Below are positions 35,404 through 45,709 of a stretch of 64,000 bases of DNA, in pieces (the stretch's first letter is position 1; each line of letters starts with the position of its first letter). Where the stretch lies: assembly GCF_900074915.1 (NCBI RefSeq), contig NZ_LT222319.1:2637001-2701000 (forward strand), read 5' to 3'. Source of the DNA: Pseudomonas cerasi (lineage in GTDB: Bacteria; Pseudomonadota; Gammaproteobacteria; Pseudomonadales; Pseudomonadaceae). A program made the translations under genes and the position numbers. The notes under the pieces are model-generated. The model was not told the DNA's origin and ran no database searches. It saw nothing but the letters and a program-made list of their open reading frames with translations.

Positions 35404-35735
35404 TCAAAAGGCCGTGCTGACAATGGGCGGTGACTGTCGTCCTGGCCTCCAAGGCTCCGACAGTCGCGGATCCAGACACGTGTCATAGCTGCAGTAACGG
35501 CCCAGCGCTTGGGCATACTCGGCCAGCTCGGGCCGGTGCAGCCAGATGGCCAAGGGACCTCGTACACCTTTGCGAGGGCCATTGGCCATGCCATCGAACG
35601 ACCGGGCATTCGCTCCACGGTTTCGTTGACCACGCTCAAGGATCGTAGAAGCAGCCGCCTGGCGTTGAGTTGGGAGAAAATCCTGTTGGAGACTCTGGAG
35701 GAACTGGTGACGGTAGGCGCGTGGAAGGACGCCAC
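35404..35735 (-). pseudogene. carboxymuconolactone decarboxylase-family remnant
   Basis: On the minus strand one frame holds GPRKGVRGPLAIWLHRPELA, then EYAQALGRYCSYDTCLDPRLSE, close to the N-terminal half of pseudomonad carboxymuconolactone decarboxylase family proteins. The expected preceding segment (SQLNARRLLLRSLS) appears in another frame. After PRLSE the homology ends abruptly in PWRPGRQS. So a frameshift and loss of the C-terminal half, with its active-site Cys/His motif, are likely. Open frames in the region on either strand are not supported as genes. Confidence 0.5.
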
Positions 35736-35819
35736 GCTGTGGCTGGGGCGGGATTGAAGAGGAGTGCTTCAAAGAGATTCAACAGCAGTGAAGCCAAGGC
35801 TAATGATACTTCTCAGGCA

Positions 35820-35841
35820 GCCCGGCCTCACAGCCGGGCTT
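35820..35841 (-). terminator. stem-loop after xylH
   Basis: A perfect 8-bp GC-rich stem AGCCCGGC / GCCGGGCT with a 6-base loop lies 4 bases after the xylH stop. There is no U run after it on the minus strand, so it may stabilise the 3' end or assist Rho-dependent termination rather than act alone. Confidence 0.5.
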
Positions 35842-35845
35842 CCCA

Positions 35846-36982
35846 TCAGCGCCGCCCGGCGCGGGTACTTACGTCTACCCACACCGCCAGCACCAGAATG
35901 CCGCCCTTGACGATCATCTGCCAGTAACTGTCGACGTCGAGCATCGACATGCCGTTGTCGAGACTGGTGATCACCAATGCGCCGAGCAGCGCACCGTAAA
36001 CAGTGCCTGAACCGCCACGCATGGACGTGCCGCCGATGAAGCATGCGGCGATGGCGTCGAGTTCGCCCATGTTGCCGGCCGAGGGTGAGCCGGCGGCCAG
36101 GCGTGCGGTGTTGACCAGCCCGGCGAACGCGCACATCACGCCCATGATGCCGAAGATCCACAGCTTCACGGCCTGTACGTTGATGCCGGACAGGCGCGTG
36201 GCTTCCATGTTGCTGCCGACGGCGTAGACCCGGCGTCCGAAGACCGTCTGGCTGGTGACGTAGCTGAACACGCCGAGCAGGACCAGCAACAGCAACACCG
36301 GAACGGGGATTCCGTCGTAGCTGTTGAGCACATAGACAAAGCCGCCCAGCACTGCGCCGATCAGCAACACACGCAACACATCACGAATCAGCGAATGTGC
36401 CGCCAGCCCGTGCAGCGCTCTGTTGCGCCGCTGTTTCCAGGTCAGGAACAGCGTCAATGCCAGCAACAGAATGCCGAGCCCGGTGCCTACCGCATGCGGC
36501 AGATAGCCCTGGCCGATATAGACCAGCGACGGCGACACCGGGGCGATGGTCGTGCCGCCGGTGATCCCCAGCAGGACGCCACGAAACGCCAGCATGCCAC
36601 CCAGCCCGACAATGAACGAGGGGATCCGCAGGTAGGCAGTCATGTAGCCATTGGCGAGGCCGATCATCAGGCCGCACAAGGCCACCACGCTCAGGTTCGC
36701 CAGCAGCGGAACGTGGTAAACCACATCCAGAATCGCCGCCAGGCCACCGAGCAGGCCAAGCAATGAGCCCACCGACAGGTCAATCTCACCGCTGATGATC
36801 ACCAGCACCATGCCGCAGGCCAGAATCCCGGTAATGGACATCTGTCGCAGCAGGTTGGACAAGTTGCGCGGGGTGAGGAAGCCGCCCTCGGTCTGCCAAC
36901 TGAAGAACAGCCAGATAACGGCAATGGCAATCACCAGCGCGAGCATTTTGTAGCGGGTAAAGAACTGTTTGACCTGGTTCAT
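35846..36982 (-). CDS. xylH: D-xylose ABC transporter permease
   Basis: A 378-residue inner-membrane permease with about ten hydrophobic segments. Family motifs: GMVLVIISGEIDLSVGSLLGL, RIPSFIVGLGGMLAFRGVLL, GRRVYAVGSNMEATRLSGIN and GTVYGALLGALVITSLDNGM. Length and sequence match XylH. It starts on the base after the xylG stop. Last gene of the xylose cluster. Confidence 0.93.
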   Translation of the reverse strand: MNQVKQFFTRYKMLALVIAIAVIWLFFSWQTEGGFLTPRNLSNLLRQMSITGILACGMVLVIISGEIDLSVGSLLGLLGGLAAILDVVYHVPLLANLSVVALCGLMIGLANGYMTAYLRIPSFIVGLGGMLAFRGVLLGITGGTTIAPVSPSLVYIGQGYLPHAVGTGLGILLLALTLFLTWKQRRNRALHGLAAHSLIRDVLRVLLIGAVLGGFVYVLNSYDGIPVPVLLLLVLLGVFSYVTSQTVFGRRVYAVGSNMEATRLSGINVQAVKLWIFGIMGVMCAFAGLVNTARLAAGSPSAGNMGELDAIAACFIGGTSMRGGSGTVYGALLGALVITSLDNGMSMLDVDSYWQMIVKGGILVLAVWVDVSTRAGRR

Positions 36983-38539
36983 CTACGCAGTCTTCCGGGC
37001 GTTATTGTGAGGGGCATCGGAGTGGCTGAGTGCAGCGGCGAGCACCTGCTCCTGAGTCAGTTCATGGTTGATGAAGTCGCCGCGTAACTGGCCTTCGCCA
37101 ATCACCAGTACACGGTCGGACACGCCCAGCACTTCGGCCAGTTCCGAAGACACCATGATGATCGATACACCCTCGGCTGCCAGCGCACCCATCAGCTTGT
37201 AAATCTCGTACTTGGCACCGACATCGACGCCGCGGGTGGGCTCGTCGAGAATCAGAACGCGCGGGCGGGTCAGCAGCATCTTCGCCAGCACGGCTTTCTG
37301 CTGATTGCCGCCTGACAGGCTGGTGATCGGCAAAAACGGGCTGGCCGTCTTGAGGTGCATGCGCGAGATTTCCCGGTCGATACTGCCCAGCTCGGCTTCA
37401 GCGTCGATGCGGGTCATGTTCGAGTAGCTGTCGAGGACCGCGAGGGTGATGTTCTGACCGACACCCAGGTCCGGAATGATGCCCTGGCGCTTGCGGTCTT
37501 CGGGGACCATGCACAGGCCGGCGCGGATCGATTTGAGCGGCGTGCGCGTGTCGATCATCTGGCCATCGAGCCACACTTCACCGCTGTATCGACCCGGATA
37601 GGCGCCAAACAGGGCGGATACCAGTTCGGTGCGGCCCGCGCCCACCAGCCCGGCGATGCCGAGGATCTCCCCGCGCCTGAGGCTAAACGACACGTCGTCA
37701 ACCCGCTTGCGCCTGGGGTTATCGACGTCATGGCAGGTGATATGCCGCGCTTCGAAAATCACCTCGCCGACATCATGCGGCTCGGTGGGATAGAGGTTGC
37801 TCATTTCGCGTCCGACCATCTGGGTGATGATCTTCGGAATGTCCATGTCCGCCATTGCGGTGGTTGCGATATGTTTGCCGTCGCGGATGACTGAAATGGT
37901 GTCGCACACGGCGGCCACTTCATCGAGTTTGTGCGAGATGTACACGCACGCGACCCCTTTGGCCTTCAGGTCACGAATGATGTCCAGCAGCACCTCGATT
38001 TCGGAACGGGTCAGGGCCGAGGAAGGCTCGTCGAGAATCAGCAGGCGCGCCTTCTTGTTCAGCGCCTTGGCGATTTCCACCAGTTGCTGGTAGCCGCCGC
38101 CATACTGGGAAACCGGCAGCGCCACGTTCATGTCAGGCACTTTGAGCTCACGCATCAGCGACTCGGCGCGGTGGATCATGGCCGGATAATTCATGCGCCC
38201 GCCGGGAAGCGTCAGCTCGTGACCCATGAAGATGTTTTCGGCCACCGACAGGTCCGGGACCAGCGTCAGCTCCTGATGGATGATGACGATCCCGGCCGCT
38301 TCCGTTTCGCTGATCGATTGTGCCTTGAGCGGTTGGCCGTCCCACAGGATCTCGCCCTCCCAATTGCCGTGGGGATAGACCGCCGACAGGACTTTCATCA
38401 ATGTCGACTTGCCCGCGCCGTTCTCGCCGCACAGGCCGACGCATTCGCCGGGCTTCACTGTTATATCAATGCCGTTGAGCGCTTTTACACCGCCGAAGGA
38501 TTTGACGATGCCGTTCATTTGCAACAGGTAGTCAGACAT
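36983..38539 (-). CDS. xylG: D-xylose ABC transporter ATP-binding protein
   Basis: Two ABC domains in 518 residues. The first is canonical ([48 protein letters not shown]); the second has the degenerate P-loop region [20 protein letters not shown] and [20 protein letters not shown] typical of monosaccharide importers. It energises XylFH uptake of xylose. The hairpin at 38582-38605 separates it from xylF. Confidence 0.94.
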   Translation of the reverse strand: MSDYLLQMNGIVKSFGGVKALNGIDITVKPGECVGLCGENGAGKSTLMKVLSAVYPHGNWEGEILWDGQPLKAQSISETEAAGIVIIHQELTLVPDLSVAENIFMGHELTLPGGRMNYPAMIHRAESLMRELKVPDMNVALPVSQYGGGYQQLVEIAKALNKKARLLILDEPSSALTRSEIEVLLDIIRDLKAKGVACVYISHKLDEVAAVCDTISVIRDGKHIATTAMADMDIPKIITQMVGREMSNLYPTEPHDVGEVIFEARHITCHDVDNPRRKRVDDVSFSLRRGEILGIAGLVGAGRTELVSALFGAYPGRYSGEVWLDGQMIDTRTPLKSIRAGLCMVPEDRKRQGIIPDLGVGQNITLAVLDSYSNMTRIDAEAELGSIDREISRMHLKTASPFLPITSLSGGNQQKAVLAKMLLTRPRVLILDEPTRGVDVGAKYEIYKLMGALAAEGVSIIMVSSELAEVLGVSDRVLVIGEGQLRGDFINHELTQEQVLAAALSHSDAPHNNARKTA

Positions 38540-38581
38540 GGCGCAGGGCTCTACGAAGGTGTGATGGCTTGGCCTGAGCGG

Positions 38582-38605
38582 CGACCCTGCCTAACTGCAG
38601 GGTCG
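38582..38605 (-). promoter_or_regulatory. intergenic hairpin between xylF and xylG
   Basis: A perfect 9-bp stem CGACCCTGC (38582-38590) / GCAGGGTCG (38597-38605) with a 6-base loop. Such hairpins after binding-protein genes often protect the upstream mRNA, giving more binding protein than transporter. No T run, so probably not a full terminator. Confidence 0.55.
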
Positions 38606-38641
38606 TGCTCTGGCTTTCAGCGACGTATCAACGATCGAGGC

Positions 38642-39646
38642 TCATTGCCCGTCAATCTGCGCCTTGGTGTAGAACCCGTCTTTCTCCAGCAGGTCGATGT
38701 TGTCCTTGGTCAGCAAGGTCGGGGTCAGCAGCATGGTGTCGACTTTCTTCATGCCATTGTCCGACTGCGAGTCAAACTTCGGTTTCTCATCATTGCGCAC
38801 CAGTTGCACGGAGAGCTTGGCGGCTTCCGTGGCAATCAGCTTCAGCGGCTTGTAGACGGTCATGGTCTGCGTGCCATCGATGACCCGCTTGACCGCCGCG
38901 AGGTCCGCATCCTGGCCCGAGATAGGGACTTTGCCGGCCAGTTTCTGTGCGGCGAGGGCCTGAATCGCGCCGCCGGCAGTGGCGTCGTTGGAGGCGACGA
39001 TGCCGTCAATCTTGTTGTTATTGCGGGTCAGGGCATTTTCAACAATGCTCAGGGCTTCGGTCGGGTTCCACTCCTTTACCCACTGCTGGCCGACGATCTT
39101 GATGTCACCTCTGTCGATAGCCGGTTGCAGCGCTTTCATCTGGCCTTCGCGCAGAATCTTGGCGTTGTTATCGGTGGGCGCGCCGCCGAGCAGGAAGTAA
39201 TTGCCCTTGGGCGCTGCTTTCAGCACGCCGTTGGCCTGCATCTCGCCGACCTTTTCGTTATCGAAGGAGATGTACGCATCGATATCGGCATTGAGGATCA
39301 GCCGGTCATACGACACCACCTTGATCCCGGCCTTTTTGGCTTCGGCAACGGCGTTGGTGAGCACGGTGGCGTTGAACGGCACGATGATGATCACATCGAC
39401 GCCGCGAGAGATGAGGTTTTCTATCTGCGAGATCTGTTTCTGTTCATTGGCATCCGCCGATTGCACGAAGACCTTGGCGTCCAGCTTTTCCGCCGCAGCA
39501 ACGAAGTAATCACGGTCGCGTGACCAGCGTTCCAGGCGCAGGTCATCAATGGAAAAACCTATTTTCGGGTGCGCAGAGTCGGCCATGACCGGCAGGGACA
39601 GCAAGGCCAGCGCGCTGGCGAGCAGCGTACGTTTGAGGGTGTTCAT
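38642..39646 (-). CDS. xylF: D-xylose-binding periplasmic protein
   Basis: A 334-residue type I periplasmic binding protein. The signal peptide is MNTLKRTLLASALALLSLPV plus MADSAH; the mature part begins PKIGFSIDDLRLERWSRDRD, diagnostic of XylF. It delivers xylose to XylGH. It starts 133 bases after xylA, so it may have its own promoter or be read through from the xylA promoter. Confidence 0.94.
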   Translation of the reverse strand: MNTLKRTLLASALALLSLPVMADSAHPKIGFSIDDLRLERWSRDRDYFVAAAEKLDAKVFVQSADANEQKQISQIENLISRGVDVIIIVPFNATVLTNAVAEAKKAGIKVVSYDRLILNADIDAYISFDNEKVGEMQANGVLKAAPKGNYFLLGGAPTDNNAKILREGQMKALQPAIDRGDIKIVGQQWVKEWNPTEALSIVENALTRNNNKIDGIVASNDATAGGAIQALAAQKLAGKVPISGQDADLAAVKRVIDGTQTMTVYKPLKLIATEAAKLSVQLVRNDEKPKFDSQSDNGMKKVDTMLLTPTLLTKDNIDLLEKDGFYTKAQIDGQ

Positions 39647-39779
39647 AGGGTGCGTCCTTTTATTGTTGTTTGAGACACTTCTTGACTGAGGGTGATACCG
39701 ATAGAACTGTAGAGCGTTGCCGGACGTCGCGTATGAAGATTTGTCGCCTGAATGTCACGGCGACGTCCAGCTACGCCGG

Positions 39780-41096
39780 TCAGGTGTAGATAAAGCGATT
39801 GACCACACCTTCGAGCAGTTCCTGGCGGCCACTGACGGCCTGCGGGTTCAACTCGTTGGCGAAGGCGTGTTCGGCGAGCGATGCAAGGCTGAACTCGCCC
39901 GCCAGTACCGATTGTCCGAAAGGTTGCTGCCAGCCGGCGTAGCGCTGATCCTTGAAGTGCTGGAGTTTATCGTTCTGCACCATGGCGGCGGCACGCTCCA
40001 GCGCCAGGGCAAGGACATCCATCGCGGCGACGTGGCCGTGGAACAGATCGATATCGTCGAGGCTCTGGCGACGCACCTTGGAGTCGAAATTGAAACCGCC
40101 ATTGGTGAAGCCGCCAGCCTTGAGGATCTCGTAGGTGGCGAGGGTCATCTCTTCGACGCTGTTGGGGAACTGGTCCGTGTCCCACCCGTTCTGTGGGTCG
40201 CCACGGTTGGCGTCGATGCTGCCGAAGATCCCCAGCGAGACCGCCGTGGCGATTTCGTGGTGGAAGCTGTGCCCGGCCAGCGTGGCGTGGTTGGCCTCGA
40301 TATTGACCTTGATCTCGTTTTCCAGGCCGTACTGCTGTAGAAAGCCGAACACTGTGGCGCTGTCGTAATCGTACTGATGCTTGGTCGGCTCCTGTGGCTT
40401 GGGCTCGATCAGCAAGTCACCCTTGAAACCGATCTTGTACTTGTGTTCAACGACCATGCGCATGAAACGACCGAGTTGTTCGCGTTCACGCTTGAGGTCG
40501 GTATTGAGCAGGGTTTCGTAGCCTTCACGACCGCCCCACAATACGTAGTTGGACCCTTTGAGACGCTGGGTGGCATTCATCGCGCTGAACACTTGGGTCG
40601 CGGCGTAGGCAAACACTTCAGGGTCCGGGTTGCTGGCAGCGCCTGCGGCGAAACGCGGGTTGCTGAAGCAGTTGGCCGTGCCCCACAACAGTTTTATGCC
40701 GCTCTGTTCCTGATGGCGCTCCAGGTGATCGACCACGTGCGCGAAGTTGTGGCGATATTCCTTCAGTGAGGCGCCTTCCGGTGCCACATCGGTGTCGTGG
40801 AAGCTGTAGTAATCGATGCCGAGCTTGGAGAAAAACTCGAACGCCGCTTCGGCCTTGCCGATGGCCAGTTCCATCGAGTCACCAGAACCTTGCCATGGGC
40901 GCTTGAAGGTGCCGACACCGAACATGTCGGCACCCGGCCATACGAAGGTGTGCCAATAACAGGCCGCCATGCGCAAATGCTCGCGCATGGGTTTGCCGAG
41001 GACCAGCCTGTCGGCGTCATAGTGGCGAAAGGCGAGGGGCGAGTCGCTGTCAGGGCCTTCATAGCGAACCCTGTCGACGTCGGGGAAGTACGGCAT
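39780..41096 (-). CDS. xylA: xylose isomerase
   Basis: Converts D-xylose to D-xylulose. In 438 residues: [13 protein letters not shown] (catalytic His), [18 protein letters not shown] (metal ligands), [20 protein letters not shown] and [14 protein letters not shown]. The start ATG 41096 has AAGGAAAA upstream and gives [20 protein letters not shown]; the open frame further upstream runs into the promoter. Xylulokinase is not in this window. Confidence 0.96.
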   Translation of the reverse strand: MPYFPDVDRVRYEGPDSDSPLAFRHYDADRLVLGKPMREHLRMAACYWHTFVWPGADMFGVGTFKRPWQGSGDSMELAIGKAEAAFEFFSKLGIDYYSFHDTDVAPEGASLKEYRHNFAHVVDHLERHQEQSGIKLLWGTANCFSNPRFAAGAASNPDPEVFAYAATQVFSAMNATQRLKGSNYVLWGGREGYETLLNTDLKREREQLGRFMRMVVEHKYKIGFKGDLLIEPKPQEPTKHQYDYDSATVFGFLQQYGLENEIKVNIEANHATLAGHSFHHEIATAVSLGIFGSIDANRGDPQNGWDTDQFPNSVEEMTLATYEILKAGGFTNGGFNFDSKVRRQSLDDIDLFHGHVAAMDVLALALERAAAMVQNDKLQHFKDQRYAGWQQPFGQSVLAGEFSLASLAEHAFANELNPQAVSGRQELLEGVVNRFIYT

Positions 41097-41163
41097 GAGC
41101 GTTTTCCTTATTGTTCTTGGCGGTGTCTGGATACTAGCAACGGCCCAGCGTGCGCTGATTATG

Positions 41164-41190
41164 AAAATCGCCAACGCACAGTGCGATTTT
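41164..41190. promoter_or_regulatory. candidate XylR operator between xylA and xylR
   Basis: A perfect inverted repeat AAAATCGC-N11-GCGATTTT is centred 81 bases before xylA and 89 bases before xylR. Arm spacing of about two helical turns suits a dimeric regulator; E. coli XylR binds direct repeats in the equivalent position. Assignment by position only. Confidence 0.5.
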
Positions 41191-41265
41191 GAGTGTTGAG
41201 ATTCGCCGGTCAGCGGCCTAGTCTGTGGCCAACGGCGTCGTGCTTATCGAATCGGCATAAAAACA

Positions 41266-42453
41266 ATGAAAACCGTACCTCCCGTTCACCGTATTGCGCT
41301 GTTATTCAACGACAGCAAGATTTATGACCGCGGTATCATCAGCGGCATCGGCAACTACCTCAGCAGCACCCGGGTGTCCTGGGACCTGTTTCTGGAGGAG
41401 GATTTCCTCTGTCGCCTGAAAGGCATCGAGCGCTGGCAGGGCGACGGGATCATTGCCGATTTTGATGACCCGCTGATCGGCGAGGCACTGGCCGGAATCA
41501 AATTGCCGGTGGTGGCAGTCGGTGGGTCCTATCAGGACGAACGCGCCTACCCGAAGGGCATTCCTTATGTGGCGACTGACAATCACGCCTTGATCAAGGC
41601 GGCCTATGAGCACTTGATCGAGGCCGGGCTGACACGCTTTGCCTGCTTCAGCCTGCCTGAAGCGCAAGCCAATCGTTGGGCCCAGGAGCGCGAGCAGGCC
41701 TTTCGCCGCTTGCTGCAACGCGACGGCCTGCACGCCGAGGTCTATCGTGGTCTGGGCACCAGCGCGCCGCTCTGGGACAGCGCCGTAGAACAGCAGATCG
41801 CCTGGCTGCAAAGCCTGCCCAAGCCGATCGGCATCATCGCCGTGACCGATGCGCGCGCTCGTCAGCTATTGCAGGCCTGCCTGACCGCCGGAATCGCCGT
41901 TCCCGAACAGGTGGCACTGATCGGCATCGACAATGATCCTTTGACCAGAACCCTCACTCGCGTGCCTCTGAGCTCGGTCGTTCAAGGCACCGACACCATG
42001 GGTCGCACCGCTGCACGTCTGCTGCACCAGATGTTGCACGGCATGCCGTCCTCGGGCACACACATTCTGATACCGCCGGATACTGTCAACGTGCAGGCGT
42101 CGAGTCTGCATCAGCCTTTGGGTGACCCCTATGTCATGCAAGCGCTGCTGTTTATCCGGCAGTACGCGTGCCAAGGCATCAAGACTGCACAGGTAGCCGC
42201 CTACGTGGGCGTTTCGCGTTCGTCACTGGAGTCACACTTTCGCCGGGTAAGGGGCTGCAGCGTGCATGACGAGATTCTGCGTTTCAAACTGGCTGCCGCT
42301 GCAAACGGACTGGAAAACACCGGGCTGGCCATTGCCGAGATCGCCCGCGATTGCGGTTTTCGGTCTGCGCAATACCTGCACACTGTGTTTCGTCGCGAGT
42401 TCGGCTGCACGCCGCGAGAGTACCAGCAGGGTGGAGGTGCTGCGGCGTCATGA
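41266..42453 (+). CDS. xylR: xylose operon activator XylR
   Basis: A 395-residue fusion of a LacI/PBP1-like ligand domain (HRIALLFNDSKIYDRGIISG, GIGNYLSS) and a C-terminal AraC-type double HTH (VAAYVGVSRSSLESHFRRVR, AEIARDCGFRSAQYLHTVFR), the architecture of XylR. Xylose binding turns on the divergent xylA and xylFGH genes. Full length, ATG 41266. Confidence 0.93.
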   Translation: MKTVPPVHRIALLFNDSKIYDRGIISGIGNYLSSTRVSWDLFLEEDFLCRLKGIERWQGDGIIADFDDPLIGEALAGIKLPVVAVGGSYQDERAYPKGIPYVATDNHALIKAAYEHLIEAGLTRFACFSLPEAQANRWAQEREQAFRRLLQRDGLHAEVYRGLGTSAPLWDSAVEQQIAWLQSLPKPIGIIAVTDARARQLLQACLTAGIAVPEQVALIGIDNDPLTRTLTRVPLSSVVQGTDTMGRTAARLLHQMLHGMPSSGTHILIPPDTVNVQASSLHQPLGDPYVMQALLFIRQYACQGIKTAQVAAYVGVSRSSLESHFRRVRGCSVHDEILRFKLAAAANGLENTGLAIAEIARDCGFRSAQYLHTVFRREFGCTPREYQQGGGAAAS

Positions 42454-42640
42454 ACGCTGGAGGCCTGGGCGGTGAGCGACAAGCTTTGAATGCATTCCTT
42501 TCTATACCCCTCATAACAGTACCAATCGGTTCGCTTAAGTTGACAGTTTCCAGGCGTCCGGGCTAAAACATACACCTTGGTACAGTTATGAACGAATCAT
42601 CAGTCTTCACATGCACGATGGGACGTAGGGGATAGAGACG

Positions 42641-43102
42641 ATGCAGTTGCATGAAATATTGACCATTCACCTGCGTATCGATAAGCCGCAATTGCTTTGC
42701 GACCCTTCGAAGATGCAGCGCAGCAGCTGTGAAATACAGGGTGGAGAGTTTCGTGGCGAGCGATTGCAGGGGCAGGTACTTCCTGGAGGCAGCCTTTATC
42801 TGGTGCCCCAGGGCGATGACCTTGCGCGTGTCAGCCTGTACTACACCTTGTTCACTGATCACGGAGTGAATATAGAGGTAGTAGGCGAGGGGCTCTTGGC
42901 AGGGCATGAAACGGACCGGGCGCCTTTGACCGAATCGAGTTTTACGTGCAGCAAGCAGTTCAGCGTGCCTGCCGGTGCGCATGATCACTTGCAGCGGAAT
43001 CTGTACGTCGGCAGGGTGAGCATCAAGCCGGGGGATGACAGCCTGCGTGTCAGCATTTTTCAGGTCAACGACCGGCAAGCAGACATTGAAAAAAACAGCT
43101 GA
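42641..43102 (+). CDS. DUF3237 domain protein
   Basis: A 153-residue protein of unknown function. The DUF3237 pattern can be followed: LHEILTIHLRIDKPQLL, GGEFRGERLQGQVLPGGS, ARVSLYYTLFTDHGVNIEVV and a C-terminal VGRVSIKPGDDSLRVSIFQV. No signal peptide. An antisense open frame of similar size overlaps it but lacks any family pattern. Some relatives have been linked to aromatic metabolism, but nothing here supports that. Confidence 0.8.
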   Translation: MQLHEILTIHLRIDKPQLLCDPSKMQRSSCEIQGGEFRGERLQGQVLPGGSLYLVPQGDDLARVSLYYTLFTDHGVNIEVVGEGLLAGHETDRAPLTESSFTCSKQFSVPAGAHDHLQRNLYVGRVSIKPGDDSLRVSIFQVNDRQADIEKNS

Positions 43103-43200
43103 CGTGAAGACGCGCAGCGAGCTTTAATTCTGACGGCGTGGGGCTGGTCTCTCCCTCACGCCGACCTCTTCCTGTTTATGCAGTCATGCGTTGAGCCAGC

Positions 43201-43629
43201 TCATCCGGCAAAAAAGCTTAGTCCCTTGCCGACCGCACACTCATAACTCACCGGAGTGCCCACCTGCTGATAACCAGGAACATTCAGTGTCGTCATGCTG
43301 AATGTGGCTGTGCCGTTCGAGCGTATCTGATAGCGAATGAATTGCTCGATGGGCTTGTTATCGCGATCGAGGCTGAAGTGAGTGTCCGAAAACGCCAGGG
43401 TGCCGTCGGGTGTGATGCGGTAGGCATCGATGCGTTTGCCGCCTTTGGTTTTGGACGGCTCGGCGCCTGCGATCGAGGATTTGCATTGTCCCAGGTCGAT
43501 CACCACGGCGACCGATTCTCCAGTGTTCAACGCCTGGGTGATGGCGGAGTAGGTGGGTAGCGCATCGCCTGCGTGAGCGAGGCCTGGCAGTGAAAGAGCA
43601 AACAGTGCGGCGGCGTAGCAAGGTTTCAT
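43201..43629 (-). CDS. VirK-family secreted protein
   Basis: A 142-residue protein with signal peptide MKPCYAAALFALSLPGLAHA and the VirK-family body (GESVAVVIDLGQCKSS, DAYRITPDGTLAFSDTHFSL, GTATFSMTTLNVPG). In Agrobacterium virK is plant-signal induced; in plant-associated pseudomonads the role is unknown. Monocistronic. Confidence 0.85.
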   Translation of the reverse strand: MKPCYAAALFALSLPGLAHAGDALPTYSAITQALNTGESVAVVIDLGQCKSSIAGAEPSKTKGGKRIDAYRITPDGTLAFSDTHFSLDRDNKPIEQFIRYQIRSNGTATFSMTTLNVPGYQQVGTPVSYECAVGKGLSFFAG

Positions 43630-43837
43630 GGCAGCTCCAGGAAGTCAGTCTGAAGGGTAAAAAGACCCGTCCATCTCGCGATTATCGAGCGTCGCGAAAC
43701 CTACCATAAGCTTCGATTCGGGTGGGCCTTGATAACAGTGGCACCTCTCTGTTCGGAGCATCTTCATCCTTTTTCCTGTTCTGCCGATAGGAATGACGAT
43801 ACTCATTTATTTACCGGTCACGGGAAGGGGATTGAAG

Positions 43838-45466
43838 ATGCTGAGACAGCTGAAAATAGCCGCGCGGACCTCCGCCTGCTTTGCTGTGATGGTGGTGCTG
43901 GTGTTCGGGCTTGGTATTTTCAGCATTCAGCAATTGCACGGTATTCGTGAGCAATCGCTTGAAATCGAAAACGACGCGCTTCCAGGGATTGCGCTGGGTG
44001 ACGATATTGCCCTGGCGGTCGAGAAAACCCGCACCACCGTGGCCAAAATGCTTGCCACGCATGATCTTGCGCAGGTGGCTCAGGCTCACAACGAGTTCCT
44101 TGAAAGGAAGGCCGGTTTCCAAAAGGCCGTAGAGGCCTACGACCCGCTGATCACCGATGATGAAGAGCGCGCGATCTTCGAGGGTCTGAAGAGCACTTAT
44201 CAGGGCTACATCGAGCGTGCCGAGAAGGTCTATACGCTGATCAACGAGAATCAGGCAGAGGCCGGAAGGGCGCTCGTCTGGGGCGAGATGAAGGCCATGG
44301 CGGAAAGTATCGAAGCCGCCCTTGGCAAGCTGGAAAAAATCAATGATGACTCCGAAGCCGAATCCAGCGCTGCAGCGACGTCGGTGTATGAAAACGCCCT
44401 GATCGTCACTCAGGGGGTTATGTTTCTGACGGTGTTGCTGACCGTATTGCTCGCCTGGCGCCTGACCAAAAGTCTGGCATTGCCGATCAGTCAGGCGCTG
44501 CACAGCTCGGAAACCATTGCTGCGGGCGACCTGCGTCCCAGCGCAATCAACCGTGAGGGCACTGATGAAGCGGCCCTGTTGCTGCAATCGATGGAGCGCA
44601 TGCGCGGCAATCTGAGCCAGACCCTGACTCAGGTGGGCGATGCCGCTCACCAGCTGGCGTCGGCCACGGAAGAAATGAGCGCCCTGATGGTCAACAGCAA
44701 CGCCGACCTGGTGGTGCAGAACAGCGAAATCGAAATGGCGGCCACCGCGGTCACCGAGATGAGCCAGGCGGTCGATGAAGTCGCGCGTAATGCGGTGGCC
44801 ACCTCGGAAGAATCCAAAGCCTCTTCGGTGTCGGCCCGCGAAGGTCAGGAAGAGCTCAATCAAACCGTCCAGTCGATCCTTGAGCTGACCCGCAATGTCG
44901 GCACCGCGTCGGTCGAGGCGCAGGCGCTGGCAACCCGCACGCTGGATATCACCAAGGTGCTGGATGTCATTCGCGCGGTGTCCGAGCAAACCAACCTGTT
45001 GGCCCTTAACGCTGCCATTGAAGCGGCACGCGCGGGTGATGCCGGACGGGGTTTTGCCGTGGTCGCCGACGAGGTACGCGCTCTGGCACACCGCACCAGC
45101 GAATCGACTCGCGAGATCGAAACCATGGTCGGGCACATCCAGCAGGGCACCAAAAGTACTCTGGTTGCGCTCGAAGTCAGTACCGATCAGGCGCAGCGCA
45201 CCAAACAACAGGCCGAGTCGGCCAATGCTGTGCTGGCCAGCATCGCCAGTTCGGTCATGGTCATCGATGAGCGCAACACGGTAATCGCCAGCGCCTCTGA
45301 AGAACAAGCGCTGGTCGCGCGGGAAGTGGACCGCAACCTGGTGCGCATCCGTGACTTGTCGGCACAATCGGCGGTGCGCACCGGCCAGACCGGCAGCGCC
45401 AGCCAGTCGCTGGCCGAGCTGGCGAGTGATCTGACGACCACGCTGGGGCAGTTCAAGCTCAGATAA
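43838..45466 (+). CDS. methyl-accepting chemotaxis protein
   Basis: A 542-residue transducer. It has a first membrane helix near residues 14-31 ([19 protein letters not shown]), a four-helix-bundle ligand domain, a second membrane helix ([20 protein letters not shown]), a HAMP linker, and a cytoplasmic signalling hairpin with [18 protein letters not shown] and [16 protein letters not shown]. The start ATG 43838 is preceded by GGGAAGGGG; the open frame extends to 43793. The ligand is unknown, but the sugar-type ABC operon just downstream is a possible functional partner. No C-terminal receptor-modification pentapeptide. Confidence 0.92.
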   Translation: MLRQLKIAARTSACFAVMVVLVFGLGIFSIQQLHGIREQSLEIENDALPGIALGDDIALAVEKTRTTVAKMLATHDLAQVAQAHNEFLERKAGFQKAVEAYDPLITDDEERAIFEGLKSTYQGYIERAEKVYTLINENQAEAGRALVWGEMKAMAESIEAALGKLEKINDDSEAESSAAATSVYENALIVTQGVMFLTVLLTVLLAWRLTKSLALPISQALHSSETIAAGDLRPSAINREGTDEAALLLQSMERMRGNLSQTLTQVGDAAHQLASATEEMSALMVNSNADLVVQNSEIEMAATAVTEMSQAVDEVARNAVATSEESKASSVSAREGQEELNQTVQSILELTRNVGTASVEAQALATRTLDITKVLDVIRAVSEQTNLLALNAAIEAARAGDAGRGFAVVADEVRALAHRTSESTREIETMVGHIQQGTKSTLVALEVSTDQAQRTKQQAESANAVLASIASSVMVIDERNTVIASASEEQALVAREVDRNLVRIRDLSAQSAVRTGQTGSASQSLAELASDLTTTLGQFKLR

Positions 45467-45709
45467 CACGCTCCTGTAGCAGGCACGCTCCCGCATCGAT
45501 TCGCTGTTGTACGGGCAACAGCGAACCGACAATGTGTTCGGCGTTTGCGCCGGTAAAACCGGCTACTGCGCACCCACACCATCCAGCGCAACGGCGTGAA
45601 AGCGCCTGCCGCCGGGCCTCGCGCCATAGCCAGTCGCAGCGCACGGCTTTGGGCATGACCTGTGCACTGCCGATCAGGATTGTTTTCCTGAGCCAGCGGA
45701 GCCACCCGA

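Noticed and set aside
37931..39523. 530-codon plus-strand open frame
   Set aside because: Antisense to xylG and xylF, both of which are unambiguous.
42563..43078. 171-codon minus-strand open frame
   Set aside because: Overlaps the DUF3237 gene, which shows the family pattern; the antisense product does not.
43811..45532. 573-codon minus-strand open frame
   Set aside because: Antisense to the chemoreceptor gene; His/Arg-rich shadow.
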